A stretch of DNA of 64,000 nt, taken from contig NZ_JABVWW010000011.1 of assembly GCF_013350005.1 (NCBI RefSeq), positions 34,661 through 98,660 on the forward strand, read 5' to 3'. Origin of the DNA: Methylocystis silviterrae. GTDB taxonomy: Bacteria; Pseudomonadota; Alphaproteobacteria; Rhizobiales; Beijerinckiaceae. The notes below the pieces were generated by a model that was not told where the DNA came from, ran no database searches, and saw only the letters and a list, made by a program, of their open reading frames with translations. The position numbers and the translations under genes were made by a program. Shown piece by piece: positions 34,748 through 43,479 of the stretch (positions are counted from its first letter, which is position 1; every line of letters starts with the position of its first letter).

Positions 34748-36643
34748 TTGGCGATTCGGCGGGAGAAGCAGGCAGTCATCCTGGCGACGCTCGGGGCATT
34801 GCTCTCGACCAGCGCCGGCGCATCCGACAGCGCCATTGAGGCGCGATTGCGAATGCTTGAAGCGGAGATCGCCAGGCTTCGTCCGCTGGAAGCCGAGGTC
34901 GCCAAGCTTCGTCAGGAGGCGCGCCAGTCGAAATCGCCGTCGCGAAGTTCGAACTCGAAAGGCCGTCCGCAGCAGAGCGAAACGAATATCGCCAACGCCG
35001 CGGCGTCCAAGGGGTCGTCCGATACGCCCCCACGGCCGCCGGTGTTTGTCAGCTTCAAGAACGGCCTCTTCGTCGAGACCGAAGACAAGGCGTATAGCTT
35101 CAAGGTCGGCGGCCGCATCATCATCGACGGCGGCGGCATCGCTCTGCCGCTCAACGGTTTCGACAATCAGGTCGGCGGGCGCCAGCTTCGGCTCGAGGTC
35201 GAAGGCAAGGCGGCGCAGATCTACTTCTACAAGCTGCAATACGACTTCACCGGAACAAGCCAGATCACCGGCGTCAATCACGTGTACGGCGGCATTCGCG
35301 ACGCCTATTTTGGCATCCAAAGCCCGCTGTTCACGCTGCCTTTCGCCAAGGAGCCGGCCTACGTCATGGTCGGCAGCATGTTCGAGCCCTTCAGCGTCGA
35401 GGCGATCAATTCCTCAAAATACCGCGACTTCATCGAACGCTCGCTTGCGGTCGACACCTTCCAGCCGGATCGTCATATCGGCCTTGCAATGGGCGCCTAC
35501 GGCGACGACTGGACCTTCAAGGGCGGCATATTCAGCACCAGCTTCGGCGATGCGAGCCTGAACCCCGCGCGTGGGTATCCGGCGACCTGGGGCATTCCGC
35601 GACTTTATATTCCCAACGCGGGCGGCGGCGCGCCATTCCCATCCAACACGACTTGGTTCCAAGCCACAGGAGGCGGTCAGTATTTCGACGTGACCGGCCG
35701 CTTGACCTATGCGCCGATCCACACCGAGCATGATCTCCTCCACGTCGGGGCCTCCGGCCGCTACCATCAGCCAAACGACTCCACGGCGGTGAACAACGAT
35801 CGGGTCCTTGCGCTGGGCAACCGCATCAGATCGGAAGCCAATATCCTCGGCCAGGGCCTCATTGGCACGCCGGATCTTTCCTGCGGAACGATCGTGGGAC
35901 CAATACCCCAAAACCTCTTCAACAGCTCCGCCTTCGCCGGAAAATGCACCAAGAGCGTCGAATCCTTCGGCGTTGAATTGGCGGCGTCGCACGGGCCGTT
36001 CGGCATCCAGGCGGAATATTTCGGCGCCTTTTACAACCGCGATCAAAACGCGATCAACCGTGCGACCTATCTAACGGCGGCTTCGGCGGCGACCGGCGCC
36101 ATTCCCGTTAACGGCTCTCTGGTTCCGTTCAATCCGGGAGGACGGTCCGCCTATTTCGACGGCTATTACATCCAGGGCACGTATTGGATCACCGGCGAAG
36201 AGCGCGCGCAGTCCTACGATATCCGCGACAAGAATGGCGCAACCTTTAATCAGCTCAAGATCAAAAATCCCTTGAGCGCAGGTGGTTATGGCGCCTGGGG
36301 CTTGGCTGCGCGTTTCAGCTCCGTTGACCTCAACAACGGGCCCTACAACGGGAATACTCTCTATAACCTGCTGGCGCTCACGACTTTCGTCACGCCAAAT
36401 CCATTCGCCCGGACCTACATCGCCAACGCCGGGATAAACGGCGGCCGTCAGCAGAATCTTACGATCGGCGTCAACTGGTACCCGGACGGGGGCGTCGCAT
36501 TCCAGGCGAACTGGACGCGTGTGATGAACATCGTCGCGCCATTGAACCTTTACAACGGTGGTCCGCTCCCCACGCTTCTCGGCGCCAATTATACCGGCGC
36601 GCATCCCAATTTGTTTGAGGTTCGCGCCAAGGTTTATTGGTAA
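34748..36643 (+). CDS. Outer-membrane porin, paralog of the gene at 31697
   Basis: A 631-residue porin with signal peptide (VILATLGALLSTSAGAS), then a coiled-coil region of Leu/Glu/Arg heptads (residues 28-60), a Ser/Lys-rich linker and RPPVFVSFKNGLFVETEDKA, where it becomes closely similar to the other porin. The barrel ends with KVYW. The start is a TTG preceded by AGGA at six bases; no in-frame ATG is nearby. Blocks shared with the first porin include SAGGYGAWGLAARFSS and GVNWYPD near the C terminus. The two probably form different pores with a common assembly and trimer architecture. Confidence 0.83.
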   Translation: MAIRREKQAVILATLGALLSTSAGASDSAIEARLRMLEAEIARLRPLEAEVAKLRQEARQSKSPSRSSNSKGRPQQSETNIANAAASKGSSDTPPRPPVFVSFKNGLFVETEDKAYSFKVGGRIIIDGGGIALPLNGFDNQVGGRQLRLEVEGKAAQIYFYKLQYDFTGTSQITGVNHVYGGIRDAYFGIQSPLFTLPFAKEPAYVMVGSMFEPFSVEAINSSKYRDFIERSLAVDTFQPDRHIGLAMGAYGDDWTFKGGIFSTSFGDASLNPARGYPATWGIPRLYIPNAGGGAPFPSNTTWFQATGGGQYFDVTGRLTYAPIHTEHDLLHVGASGRYHQPNDSTAVNNDRVLALGNRIRSEANILGQGLIGTPDLSCGTIVGPIPQNLFNSSAFAGKCTKSVESFGVELAASHGPFGIQAEYFGAFYNRDQNAINRATYLTAASAATGAIPVNGSLVPFNPGGRSAYFDGYYIQGTYWITGEERAQSYDIRDKNGATFNQLKIKNPLSAGGYGAWGLAARFSSVDLNNGPYNGNTLYNLLALTTFVTPNPFARTYIANAGINGGRQQNLTIGVNWYPDGGVAFQANWTRVMNIVAPLNLYNGGPLPTLLGANYTGAHPNLFEVRAKVYW

Positions 36644-36827
36644 GCGGCGCCACTTTCAGGCAAACAACCGTCGGCGGGCGTTTCCTTGTACGCCCTGCGA
36701 TGCTATATCTCGTGGAATCTAATCCGCCGAAAGGGAGCGTTCGGCTTCGCCGATGAGGTCGCTTGTGACGACGCTCAGGCGCCTCGTGGGGCGTCCATTT
36801 CCCCGGCGCTACGGGTCGAGAACGCGC

Positions 36828-37049
36828 ATGAACCGCTATGACCGCCAGCCTCAGCCCGCTGAAGAGGCTGTCGTCGAATACCTCGACGGCGAATATCGCG
36901 TGCGCAAGCCCGGCGCCTATGTGCGCTGCGCCGTGACCGGCGAACCAATTCCGCTCGAGGATCTGCGCTATTGGAACGTCGATCTGCAGGAGCCTTACAG
37001 CGGGCCGCACGCCAAGCTGATGCGTCTTGGCGTTAAGAAGCCCGATTAA
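36828..37049 (+). CDS. DUF2093-family small protein
   Basis: A 73-residue protein with the DUF2093 pattern: AVVEYLDGEYRVRKPGAYVRCAVTGEPIPLEDLRYWNVDLQEPY. The family is confined largely to alphaproteobacteria and is repeatedly found next to lpxK, as here, where its 3' end overlaps that of lpxK by four bases in convergent orientation. The ATG at 36828 gives the usual length; the longer frame adds a basic lead that is not family-like. Function unknown. Confidence 0.82.
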   Translation: MNRYDRQPQPAEEAVVEYLDGEYRVRKPGAYVRCAVTGEPIPLEDLRYWNVDLQEPYSGPHAKLMRLGVKKPD

Positions 37050-38050
37050 CGATCGCAAAGGCGCGCTTCATCCGCCTTGCGCAGCCCGCGAAGCGCATCG
37101 TCCAGAACGACGGCGTCATCGAAAACGAGAGTGACGGGTAGCGTATCGACGCCGAGCGTCGCAAGCTGACCGCCCATTCGCGCCGCATCCTTTTCCGTCG
37201 TGACGAGCCGCGCGCCCTGTTCCTGCCGCAACTTCGATAGCGTCGCGCAATCTCTTTGCGTGAATTGGCGGTGATCGGCGAATGAGACCCGCGCCGCGAC
37301 TTCGGCGCCGGATGCCTCCAACAAGCTGAAGAATTTCTCTGGCCGCGCGATGCCGGCGAAAGCGACGACGCGCGCGCCTTGCATCGCTTCGGCGGCATTC
37401 GCGTCGGGCGCCAAACGCGCGGCGAAGACAGGCTTGCTGGCGCGCGCGGCGATGTCGCGCGCGCGCGCGCCATTGCCGATCACGACCAGAATATCCGCCG
37501 CCGCAAGCTGCGCATCGAGCGGCGCGCGCAACGGTCCGGCCGGGATGCAGCGGCCATTGCCCGCGCCATAGTCCGAGTCGATCACGATGAGCGTCAGGTC
37601 GGGCGCGATGCGACGGCTGTGGAAGCCGTCGTCGAGAAGGACGACGGTGGCGCCGAGGCGCTGCGCCAGGTCTGCGCTCGCAATTCGGTCTGCGCCGACG
37701 ATCGTCGGCGCGACGCGCGCAAGTAGCAGCGCTTCATCGCCAATCTCGTCCGCGCCGTGACGCGTCAAGTCCACGACGAAGGAGGACGTTCCGCCGCGCC
37801 TGCGGCGATAGCCCCGGGTGAGAAGGGCAGGGCGCTCTCCCGCCGCCTTGAGACGCTGCGCGAGGGCGATGGCGAGAGGCGTCTTGCCGTCGCCGCCCGC
37901 AGTCAGTCCGCCGACGACGATGGTCGGCAAATTGGCGCGCGGCGCGTCGCACGCCAATCGCTTGCGCGCGATGGCGCCGTAGAGCGCGCCGAGCGGAGAC
38001 AGGAGCCGCGCCGTCGCGCCGTCTTCACGCCAGAAGGCGGGCGCGCGCAT
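37046..38050 (-). CDS. lpxK: Tetraacyldisaccharide 4'-kinase
   Basis: A 334-residue inner-membrane-associated kinase that phosphorylates the 4' position of the lipid A precursor, the sixth step of lipid A synthesis. The family P-loop TIVVGGLTAGGDGKTPLAIAL lies near residues 46-65. RGYRRRRGG and VVLLDDGFHSRRIAPDLTLIVID follow, and VVAFAGIARPEKFF lies in the C-terminal half. It starts 27 bases after the stop of waaA and is read in the same direction, completing the Kdo/lipid A block. Confidence 0.95.
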   Translation of the reverse strand: MRAPAFWREDGATARLLSPLGALYGAIARKRLACDAPRANLPTIVVGGLTAGGDGKTPLAIALAQRLKAAGERPALLTRGYRRRRGGTSSFVVDLTRHGADEIGDEALLLARVAPTIVGADRIASADLAQRLGATVVLLDDGFHSRRIAPDLTLIVIDSDYGAGNGRCIPAGPLRAPLDAQLAAADILVVIGNGARARDIAARASKPVFAARLAPDANAAEAMQGARVVAFAGIARPEKFFSLLEASGAEVAARVSFADHRQFTQRDCATLSKLRQEQGARLVTTEKDAARMGGQLATLGVDTLPVTLVFDDAVVLDDALRGLRKADEARLCDR

Positions 38051-38077
38051 CTCAAAAAGCGGCGCCGCGCGCGACGG

Positions 38078-39358
38078 TCATTGCTGGGCCACCGCCATTT
38101 GCGCGAGATAGGGTTCGACGGCGGTCATGATGCCGCGCGAGGCGCCGCCCAATCTCTCGACGGTTTCCGCGGCCGCGCGTCCCATTTTGCGCATGCGCGC
38201 GGGATCGGCGAGGAGATACTGCGCGGCCCGCGCCAGCGATGCGGCGTCTGTAACGCGCGCGGCGCCCTTTGCGGCTGCGAGTTCGCCGTAGACTTCCGTG
38301 AAGTTTTCGACATAGGGGCCATGCAAAATGGCGCAGCCGAGCTTCGCCGGCTCGATTGGATTTTGTCCGCCGCCGCCGGGCAACAGCGACTTGCCCATCA
38401 GGACGACCCCGACGCTTCGGAAAATGAGGCCAAGCTCACCGACGCTGTCGACGACATAGACGTCGACGTCACGGCGCGGCTCGCCTTCCTGCGAACGTAA
38501 GGCCGCAGTCAATCCTCTGGCGCGCGCGGCTTCGACGATCTCGACGCCGCGCTCCCAGCGCCGTGGCGCGATGATCGTCAGCAGCGACGGGGTTTGCGCG
38601 GCCATGTCGACATGCGCGTCGAGCACGAGGTCTTCTTCGCCGGGATGGGTGGAGACCGCCGCCCACGCCGGCCGCGCGCCGATCGCGCCATTGAACTCGG
38701 CAAGTTTTGCAGAGTCGGCCGGCGGCGGCGGCACGTCGAATTTGAGATTGCCGGCGATGCGCACGCAACGCGCGCCGAGCGCCAGAAAGCGGGCCGCATT
38801 ATCGGAATCCTGCGCGAGGCAAAGATCGACGGCGCCGAAGACGGATTTCGCCGCGCCGGGAACGGCGCGCCAGCGCTCGGCGGATTTGCGGGAGATGCGG
38901 GCGTTGGCGAGAACCAGCGGCGCGCCGCGCGCGTGCACGGCCGCGACGATATTGGGCCAAAGCTCCGACTCGGCGAAGACCGCGATGTCGGGACGCCAAT
39001 GATCGAGGAAGCGTTCGACGAATTTCGGGGCGTCGATCGGCGCGTATTGATGAAAGGCGCCCGCTGGCAAGCGCGCGCTGAGAACGCGCGCAGACGAGAC
39101 GGTGCCGCTTGTCACGAGCACGTCGAGTCCGCGCTGAATGAAGCGGTCGATGAGCGGCAGCAGCGACAGGCTTTCGCCGAGGCTCGCGCCGTGCAGCCAG
39201 ACGAGTCGTCCGCGCGGTCGGGGGCGATTCGACTCGCCCATGCGTTCGGCCAACCGCGCGGGATCTTCCTTGCCATGGTTGGCGCGCCAATTGAGCGCGG
39301 CGCTGGCGAAGGGCGTCGCCGCGATCGTCGCCAGCCGGTACACTGTCAGAAGCGACAT
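38078..39358 (-). CDS. waaA: 3-deoxy-D-manno-octulosonic acid (Kdo) transferase
   Basis: A 426-residue GT30 glycosyltransferase that adds Kdo to lipid IVA on the cytoplasmic face. The N-terminal membrane anchor precedes RGRLVWLHGASLGESLSLLPLI, with the catalytic Glu. LVTSGTVSSARV, FAESELWPNIV, LANARIS and the donor site NPIEPAKLGCAILHGPYVENF near residue 320 follow. Followed by lpxK after 27 bases and preceded by the DUF4170 gene. This order is standard in the Hyphomicrobiales. Confidence 0.95.
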   Translation of the reverse strand: MSLLTVYRLATIAATPFASAALNWRANHGKEDPARLAERMGESNRPRPRGRLVWLHGASLGESLSLLPLIDRFIQRGLDVLVTSGTVSSARVLSARLPAGAFHQYAPIDAPKFVERFLDHWRPDIAVFAESELWPNIVAAVHARGAPLVLANARISRKSAERWRAVPGAAKSVFGAVDLCLAQDSDNAARFLALGARCVRIAGNLKFDVPPPPADSAKLAEFNGAIGARPAWAAVSTHPGEEDLVLDAHVDMAAQTPSLLTIIAPRRWERGVEIVEAARARGLTAALRSQEGEPRRDVDVYVVDSVGELGLIFRSVGVVLMGKSLLPGGGGQNPIEPAKLGCAILHGPYVENFTEVYGELAAAKGAARVTDAASLARAAQYLLADPARMRKMGRAAAETVERLGGASRGIMTAVEPYLAQMAVAQQ

Positions 39359-39477
39359 GTTTCCAATCTATTAAAATCCGGTCCACATGCGCCATCTGAC
39401 GGCGTCTTCTCCGCGCGTCGGGCCAACCGGAATGACACTTCTATGCCTGGCAATACCGGCGAATTTTGGAAGGCCGC

Positions 39478-39738
39478 CTATAGCTTCTCCACATCCGGAT
39501 CGAGCAGCCGATAAAGGTGCACCACGAAATAACGCATATGCGCATTGTCCACCGTGGATTGCGCTTTCGCTTTCCATGCGGCGAGCGCGCTATCATTGTC
39601 CGGATAGATGCCGACGACGTCGAGCTTGCTCGGGTCGCGGAACGCGACGCCGTCGAGCGTTTCCAGCTCGCCGCCAAATACAAGATGCAACAGCTGTTTT
39701 TCTTTCTTCGCCGAGGTTGCTTGCGTCGTCTTGTTCAT
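39478..39738 (-). CDS. DUF4170-family small protein
   Basis: An 86-residue cytoplasmic protein matching DUF4170: LLHLVFGGELETLDGVAFRD, then LDVVGIYPDNDSALAAWKAKAQ and MRYFVVHLYRLLDP. Its start overlaps the stop of cysQ by four bases, so it is translationally coupled. The family travels with waaA and lpxK in this order, which suggests a role linked to lipid A or Kdo, but no activity is known. Confidence 0.88.
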   Translation of the reverse strand: MNKTTQATSAKKEKQLLHLVFGGELETLDGVAFRDPSKLDVVGIYPDNDSALAAWKAKAQSTVDNAHMRYFVVHLYRLLDPDVEKL

Positions 39739-40556
39739 AATTTTCCTTCCAAGACCTCCCGCGCCAGCGCGAGGCTATCGTCGAACAGCGATTTCGGAGC
39801 CGCGATGAGCATGTCGCGGGCGAGCGACGGGCGATTATAGGTGAGCGCGACGCCCTCCGGCTCGCTCAACATGGCGCCCGCTTCTGCGAGGAGAATATCC
39901 GCGGCGGCGATGTCCCAGTCGCGCGCATTGGGCGCGGCGACCACGACATCATGCCGACCGGAGGCGATATCGGCAAGCCGCAGCGCGAGCGAGGGCGTTC
40001 GCGGCGCCATCACGAATCCCCGTGGCGACGCGGCCAATCGGTCCTGCATCGCACGAGGCGCGACGAGCGCCGCGCCGGCGATTTCGGCGCGCTGCGGCGC
40101 GATGAGGGGGGAGCCGTTGAGGAAGGCGCCGAGTCCGAGCGCGCCGATGTAAGTCTCGCCCAGCGCCGGCGCATGGATGATCCCGGCGACCGGCCGGCCG
40201 CCAACCACCAGAGCGATGGAAACCGACCAACGCGCGTCGCCGCGCGAGAACGCCAGCGTTCCATCGATCGGATCGACCACCATCAAGGCGTCGCGCGCCA
40301 GCCGCTCGGCGGTGTCGACGCTCTCTTCGGAAAGCCACGCCGCCTCGGGCGCAATGCGCGCCATCTCATGGAACAGGAACCGATCGACCGCGAAATCGGC
40401 CTCGGTGACCGGCGAGCCGCCGCCCTTGTAGGACACTGCGGCGGTCGTGGTTTCGCCCAGGCGGAAATAAGCCATGGCGATGTCGCCGGCCCTGCGCGTG
40501 ACGCTCTCGAGTTCTGGAAGAAAAGCGGCGAGTTCTGCTTGGCTGGAGCCCATCAT
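39735..40556 (-). CDS. cysQ: 3'(2'),5'-bisphosphate nucleotidase, inositol monophosphatase superfamily
   Basis: A 273-residue Mg-dependent phosphatase that removes the 3' phosphate of PAP or PAPS. The metal-binding motifs are clear: GGGSPVTEADFAVDRFL, WLSEESVD, VVDPIDGTLAFSRGD near residue 92, and NARDWDIAAADILLAEAGA near residue 210. Members in this position of the lipid A block are annotated CysQ. Related phosphatases act on inositol phosphate or histidinol phosphate, and sequence reading alone does not exclude them. Confidence 0.82.
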   Translation of the reverse strand: MMGSSQAELAAFLPELESVTRRAGDIAMAYFRLGETTTAAVSYKGGGSPVTEADFAVDRFLFHEMARIAPEAAWLSEESVDTAERLARDALMVVDPIDGTLAFSRGDARWSVSIALVVGGRPVAGIIHAPALGETYIGALGLGAFLNGSPLIAPQRAEIAGAALVAPRAMQDRLAASPRGFVMAPRTPSLALRLADIASGRHDVVVAAPNARDWDIAAADILLAEAGAMLSEPEGVALTYNRPSLARDMLIAAPKSLFDDSLALAREVLEGKL

Positions 40557-40774
40557 GAGGAGGAGTAGGTGAGGCGCCGGCGGGCCGCAAGCGGGCGCGT
40601 TGCGCAGAATAGGAGCAATTTGAACGAATTCGTTTTCATGGACTTCACCCTCATCGCCTAAATCATGCGTAGAAGCAATGATTTACGTGCTGTTCACCAG
40701 GCTTTTTAGCGCCTTCGCGGTCAGGCTGCGGCAATATGGGGCCGAGACGGAATTCAAGCTGCAAGGAGCGATCG

Positions 40775-41305
40775 ATGGTTGAGGCCAATACTGCGCGCAG
40801 GATCGAGGAAACGGTCTTTGTTCAGCGTGATCGCCGCGCCGACGGCGGGGCGCGGCGCATCCGCGTCACTCGCGACGACGTTTTGATCTCCCGCCGCTTC
40901 AGCGGCATCTCCATGGTTATATCTGTGCCCGTCACCGCCTATTGCGGCGTCGCCCTCGAGGTGCAGCCCGCGGACGACGGATCGCCGCGCTACGTTCTTT
41001 CACTGGCGCACCGCGACCCGGACCTCGACATTCTTCTCGGCGATACTCAAGACTGCGGCGCCGCTGCGTCCGACTGGCGTCACTGGGCGACCTGGCTTGG
41101 GCTGCCGCGGGTCGCCGAGGAGGATGGCGCGTTGCGTTCGCTCGAGAGCGTTGGCGAAGAGATCGCCGCCGCCTTCGCGCGCCGGCGCTGCGAGACCAGT
41201 TTGGGCAAGCGTCGTCCACGATTTCTCATTCGCCGCAAGGCCGGCGACTCGCGTCGCACCAAGGTCGTGTACGGCGCGGAGCGCGAGATCATTTCTTATG
41301 AATGA
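40775..41305 (+). CDS. Conserved hypothetical protein, DUF6101-like
   Basis: A 176-residue soluble, basic protein. It contains a beta-rich middle ([22 protein letters not shown], then [18 protein letters not shown]) followed by a [13 protein letters not shown] segment and an arginine-rich C terminus. The start ATG has AAGGAG seven bases upstream, which decides against the longer frame. I recall the pattern as a small family typical of Hyphomicrobiales with no known role. The last ten bases overlap the end of the convergent CobW gene. Confidence 0.75.
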   Translation: MVEANTARRIEETVFVQRDRRADGGARRIRVTRDDVLISRRFSGISMVISVPVTAYCGVALEVQPADDGSPRYVLSLAHRDPDLDILLGDTQDCGAAASDWRHWATWLGLPRVAEEDGALRSLESVGEEIAAAFARRRCETSLGKRRPRFLIRRKAGDSRRTKVVYGAEREIISYE

Positions 41306-42450
41306 AGCGTCTCCTGCGCGGCCGACGCGCCAAGGACGATCTTCTCGAAGCCTTCGCGGATCTCCTGCTCCTTGAGCTTCCTGCCGATGAAGACGAGGCG
41401 CGATTCGCGCTTCTCTCCTTCTTTCCATTCTCGCTGCAAATCGCCATCGAGGATCTGATGGACGCCTTGGAACACGAACCGCCGCGGCTCGTCCTTGAAG
41501 GCGATGATTCCCTTGCTGCGCAGAATGTCCGGTCCGTCGCGCTGGATGAGGTCGTTCAGCCAGGGAACGAAGCGTTCGGGATCGACCGCGCCTTCGTGGC
41601 GGATCGAGACGGAATGCATCTCGTCGTCGTGGAAATGCTTCAGCCCGGCGTGAGGCGCGGGGTGATCTTCATGCGCGTGGCCATGCTCATGGCCATGACC
41701 GTGCTGATGGTCGTGGTCGTGATGATCATGGTCGTGATGATCATGGCCGCAATCTGGAGCGCATTCGTGATCATGGCCATCGTCATGATCGTGACTCGAC
41801 TCCTCGGCTTCGAGGAACGCCGGCTCGATCTCCAGAATCCGGTCGAGGTCGAAGGCGTTGCGCTCCAAAACCGCCTGCAAGGGAACGTCCGACCGCACCG
41901 CGCGATGCAAAGCGGCGTAAGGATTGATCGCGCGGATGCGGCCTTCGACTTCCGCGAGCTCATCGGCTGAAACGAGATCGGTTTTGTTCAGGACGATCAC
42001 GTCGGCGAAGGCGATCTGACTCTTCGCTTCCGGCGCGTCCTTCAGCCGCTCGCCAAGCCATTTGGCGTCGGCGACCGTCACCACCGCATCGAGCCGCGCC
42101 GCCTCCTTGACGTCAGCATCCATGAAGAAAGTCTGCGCGACGGGCGCCGGATTGGCGAGCCCCGTCGTCTCGACGACGATCGCGTCGAACTTGCCGCGTC
42201 GGCGCATCAGGCCCTCGATGATGCGAATGAGATCGCCGCGCACGGTGCAGCAGATGCAGCCGTTGTTCATCTCGAAGACTTCTTCGTCTGCGCCGACGAC
42301 AAGGTCATTGTCGATGCCGATCTCGCCGAACTCATTGACGATGACGGCGTAGCGCCGGCCATGCTGCTCGGTGAGAATGCGATTGAGAAGCGTCGTCTTG
42401 CCGGCGCCGAGATAGCCGGTGATGACGGTAACGGGGATTTTCTCGGTCAA
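41296..42450 (-). CDS. CobW/COG0523 GTPase with His-rich loop, probable zinc metallochaperone
   Basis: A 384-residue G3E GTPase. Walker A is [18 protein letters not shown] at residues 8-25. The metal motif is [13 protein letters not shown] (CxCC). [11 protein letters not shown] and VLNKTDLVS complete the GTP site. Between residues 225 and 280 lies a loop with over twenty histidines interleaved with Asp and Glu, expected to bind Zn. The C-terminal CobW domain contains [17 protein letters not shown]. Located downstream of the aztABC zinc importer on the same strand, it most likely allocates zinc during scarcity (ZigA/ZagA/ZNG1-like). A cobalt or nitrile hydratase role is less likely from context. 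Confidence 0.9.
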   Translation of the reverse strand: MTEKIPVTVITGYLGAGKTTLLNRILTEQHGRRYAVIVNEFGEIGIDNDLVVGADEEVFEMNNGCICCTVRGDLIRIIEGLMRRRGKFDAIVVETTGLANPAPVAQTFFMDADVKEAARLDAVVTVADAKWLGERLKDAPEAKSQIAFADVIVLNKTDLVSADELAEVEGRIRAINPYAALHRAVRSDVPLQAVLERNAFDLDRILEIEPAFLEAEESSHDHDDGHDHECAPDCGHDHHDHDHHDHDHQHGHGHEHGHAHEDHPAPHAGLKHFHDDEMHSVSIRHEGAVDPERFVPWLNDLIQRDGPDILRSKGIIAFKDEPRRFVFQGVHQILDGDLQREWKEGEKRESRLVFIGRKLKEQEIREGFEKIVLGASAAQETLHS

Positions 42451-42474
42451 TGCCGCTTACTCCAGTTTCGTTCG

Positions 42475-42602
42475 CCCTCACCCTGTCCCTCCCCCGCAAG
42501 CGGGAGAGGGGACCCTAATGATCGGCCTTGTGCGAAACTCTTTAAGAGGGCCGGGCCTGCACCCTCTCCCACGAAGTGGGGGAGGGGTGGGGAGGGGGGC
42601 TA
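42475..42602. repeat. Pair of GC-rich hairpin repeats (CCCTCTCCC type), copy A
   Basis: Two palindromic units, CCTCCCCCGCAAGCGGGAGAGG near 42489 and CCCTCTCCCACGAAGTGGGGGAGGG near 42562, lie between aztC and the CobW gene. The right end GGGGAGGGGGGCTA runs straight into aztC, so CTA (42600-42602) is the aztC TAG stop read backwards. A similar arrangement lies at 56765-56936 next to thiD. Confidence 0.8.
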
Positions 42603-43475
42603 CTGCGCCAAGGCTTTCGCCAATTGTCTTACATTGTGGCGCATCATGTCGATATAGGTCGCGCCATCGCCCTTGGCGTCGGACAGCGCATCGGAATAGA
42701 GCACGCCGCCCATCCGGGCGCCGGTCTCGCTGGCGATCCTTTTGGCGAGGCGCGGATCGGCGATGTTTTCGATGAAGACCGCCCGAACCTTATGCGCCCT
42801 GACCGCGTCGATGATCTTCGCCACGTCGCGGGCGCTGACGTCAGCTTCCGTCGACACGCCCTGCGGCGCGATGAACTCGACGCCGTAGCGCGCGGCGAAA
42901 TAGCCGAAGGCGTCATGAGTCGAGACGACGCGGCGTCGCTCCTGGGGAATGGCGGCGATCGCCTGCTGGATTTCCGCGTCGAGCGCGTCGAGCTTGGCGA
43001 GATAGGCGTCGGCGTTGGCCTTATAGGTCTTTGCGCCCTCAGGATCGACGGCCGTCAGCGCTTCCCGGATCTCCTCCACATAAACTTTGGCGTTGGCGAC
43101 GTCCTGCCAAGCGTGCGGATCTTGTCCCTCTTCGTCCTTTCGCGCAGTGACGCCTTTGCCTAAGGTGAACACCTCGCCCTTGCTTTTGGCGGCAGTGACG
43201 AGACGGTCGAGCCAGCCTTCAAATCCGAGCCCGTTGACGAAAATCAGCCGCGCTTGCGCGATGCTGCGGCCGTCGGCCGGACTGGGCTGATAGACATGCG
43301 CGTCGCCGTCGGGCCCGACGATGGTGGTGACGGCCACCCGGTCGCCGCCGACCTGCCGCACAAGATCGCCGATAATCGAAAAGCTGGCGACGACGGGAAT
43401 TTTCTGCCCTTGCGCCATCGCTGGCGCGACGCATGCGGCGAATGAAAGCGCGAGCGCGCTGCGGCGTGTAAGCAT
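42600..43475 (-). CDS. aztC: Zinc ABC transporter, periplasmic substrate-binding protein
   Basis: A 291-residue cluster A-I binding protein that captures zinc in the periplasm. Signal peptide MLTRRSALALSFAACVAPAMA. Metal-site blocks are DAHVYQPSPAD near residue 58, QDPHAWQDVANA near 118, STHDAFGYFAARYGVEF near 190 and IENIADPRLAKRI near 235. It lacks the long His-rich loop of ZnuA, and NGLGFEGWLDRL fits the AztC branch. Manganese-type SitA/MntC relatives share many of these blocks, so zinc is inferred from the operon, the Zur-like box and the nearby CobW gene. A hairpin repeat abuts its stop codon. Confidence 0.85.
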   Translation of the reverse strand: MLTRRSALALSFAACVAPAMAQGQKIPVVASFSIIGDLVRQVGGDRVAVTTIVGPDGDAHVYQPSPADGRSIAQARLIFVNGLGFEGWLDRLVTAAKSKGEVFTLGKGVTARKDEEGQDPHAWQDVANAKVYVEEIREALTAVDPEGAKTYKANADAYLAKLDALDAEIQQAIAAIPQERRRVVSTHDAFGYFAARYGVEFIAPQGVSTEADVSARDVAKIIDAVRAHKVRAVFIENIADPRLAKRIASETGARMGGVLYSDALSDAKGDGATYIDMMRHNVRQLAKALAQ

Positions 43476-43479
43476 CGTT

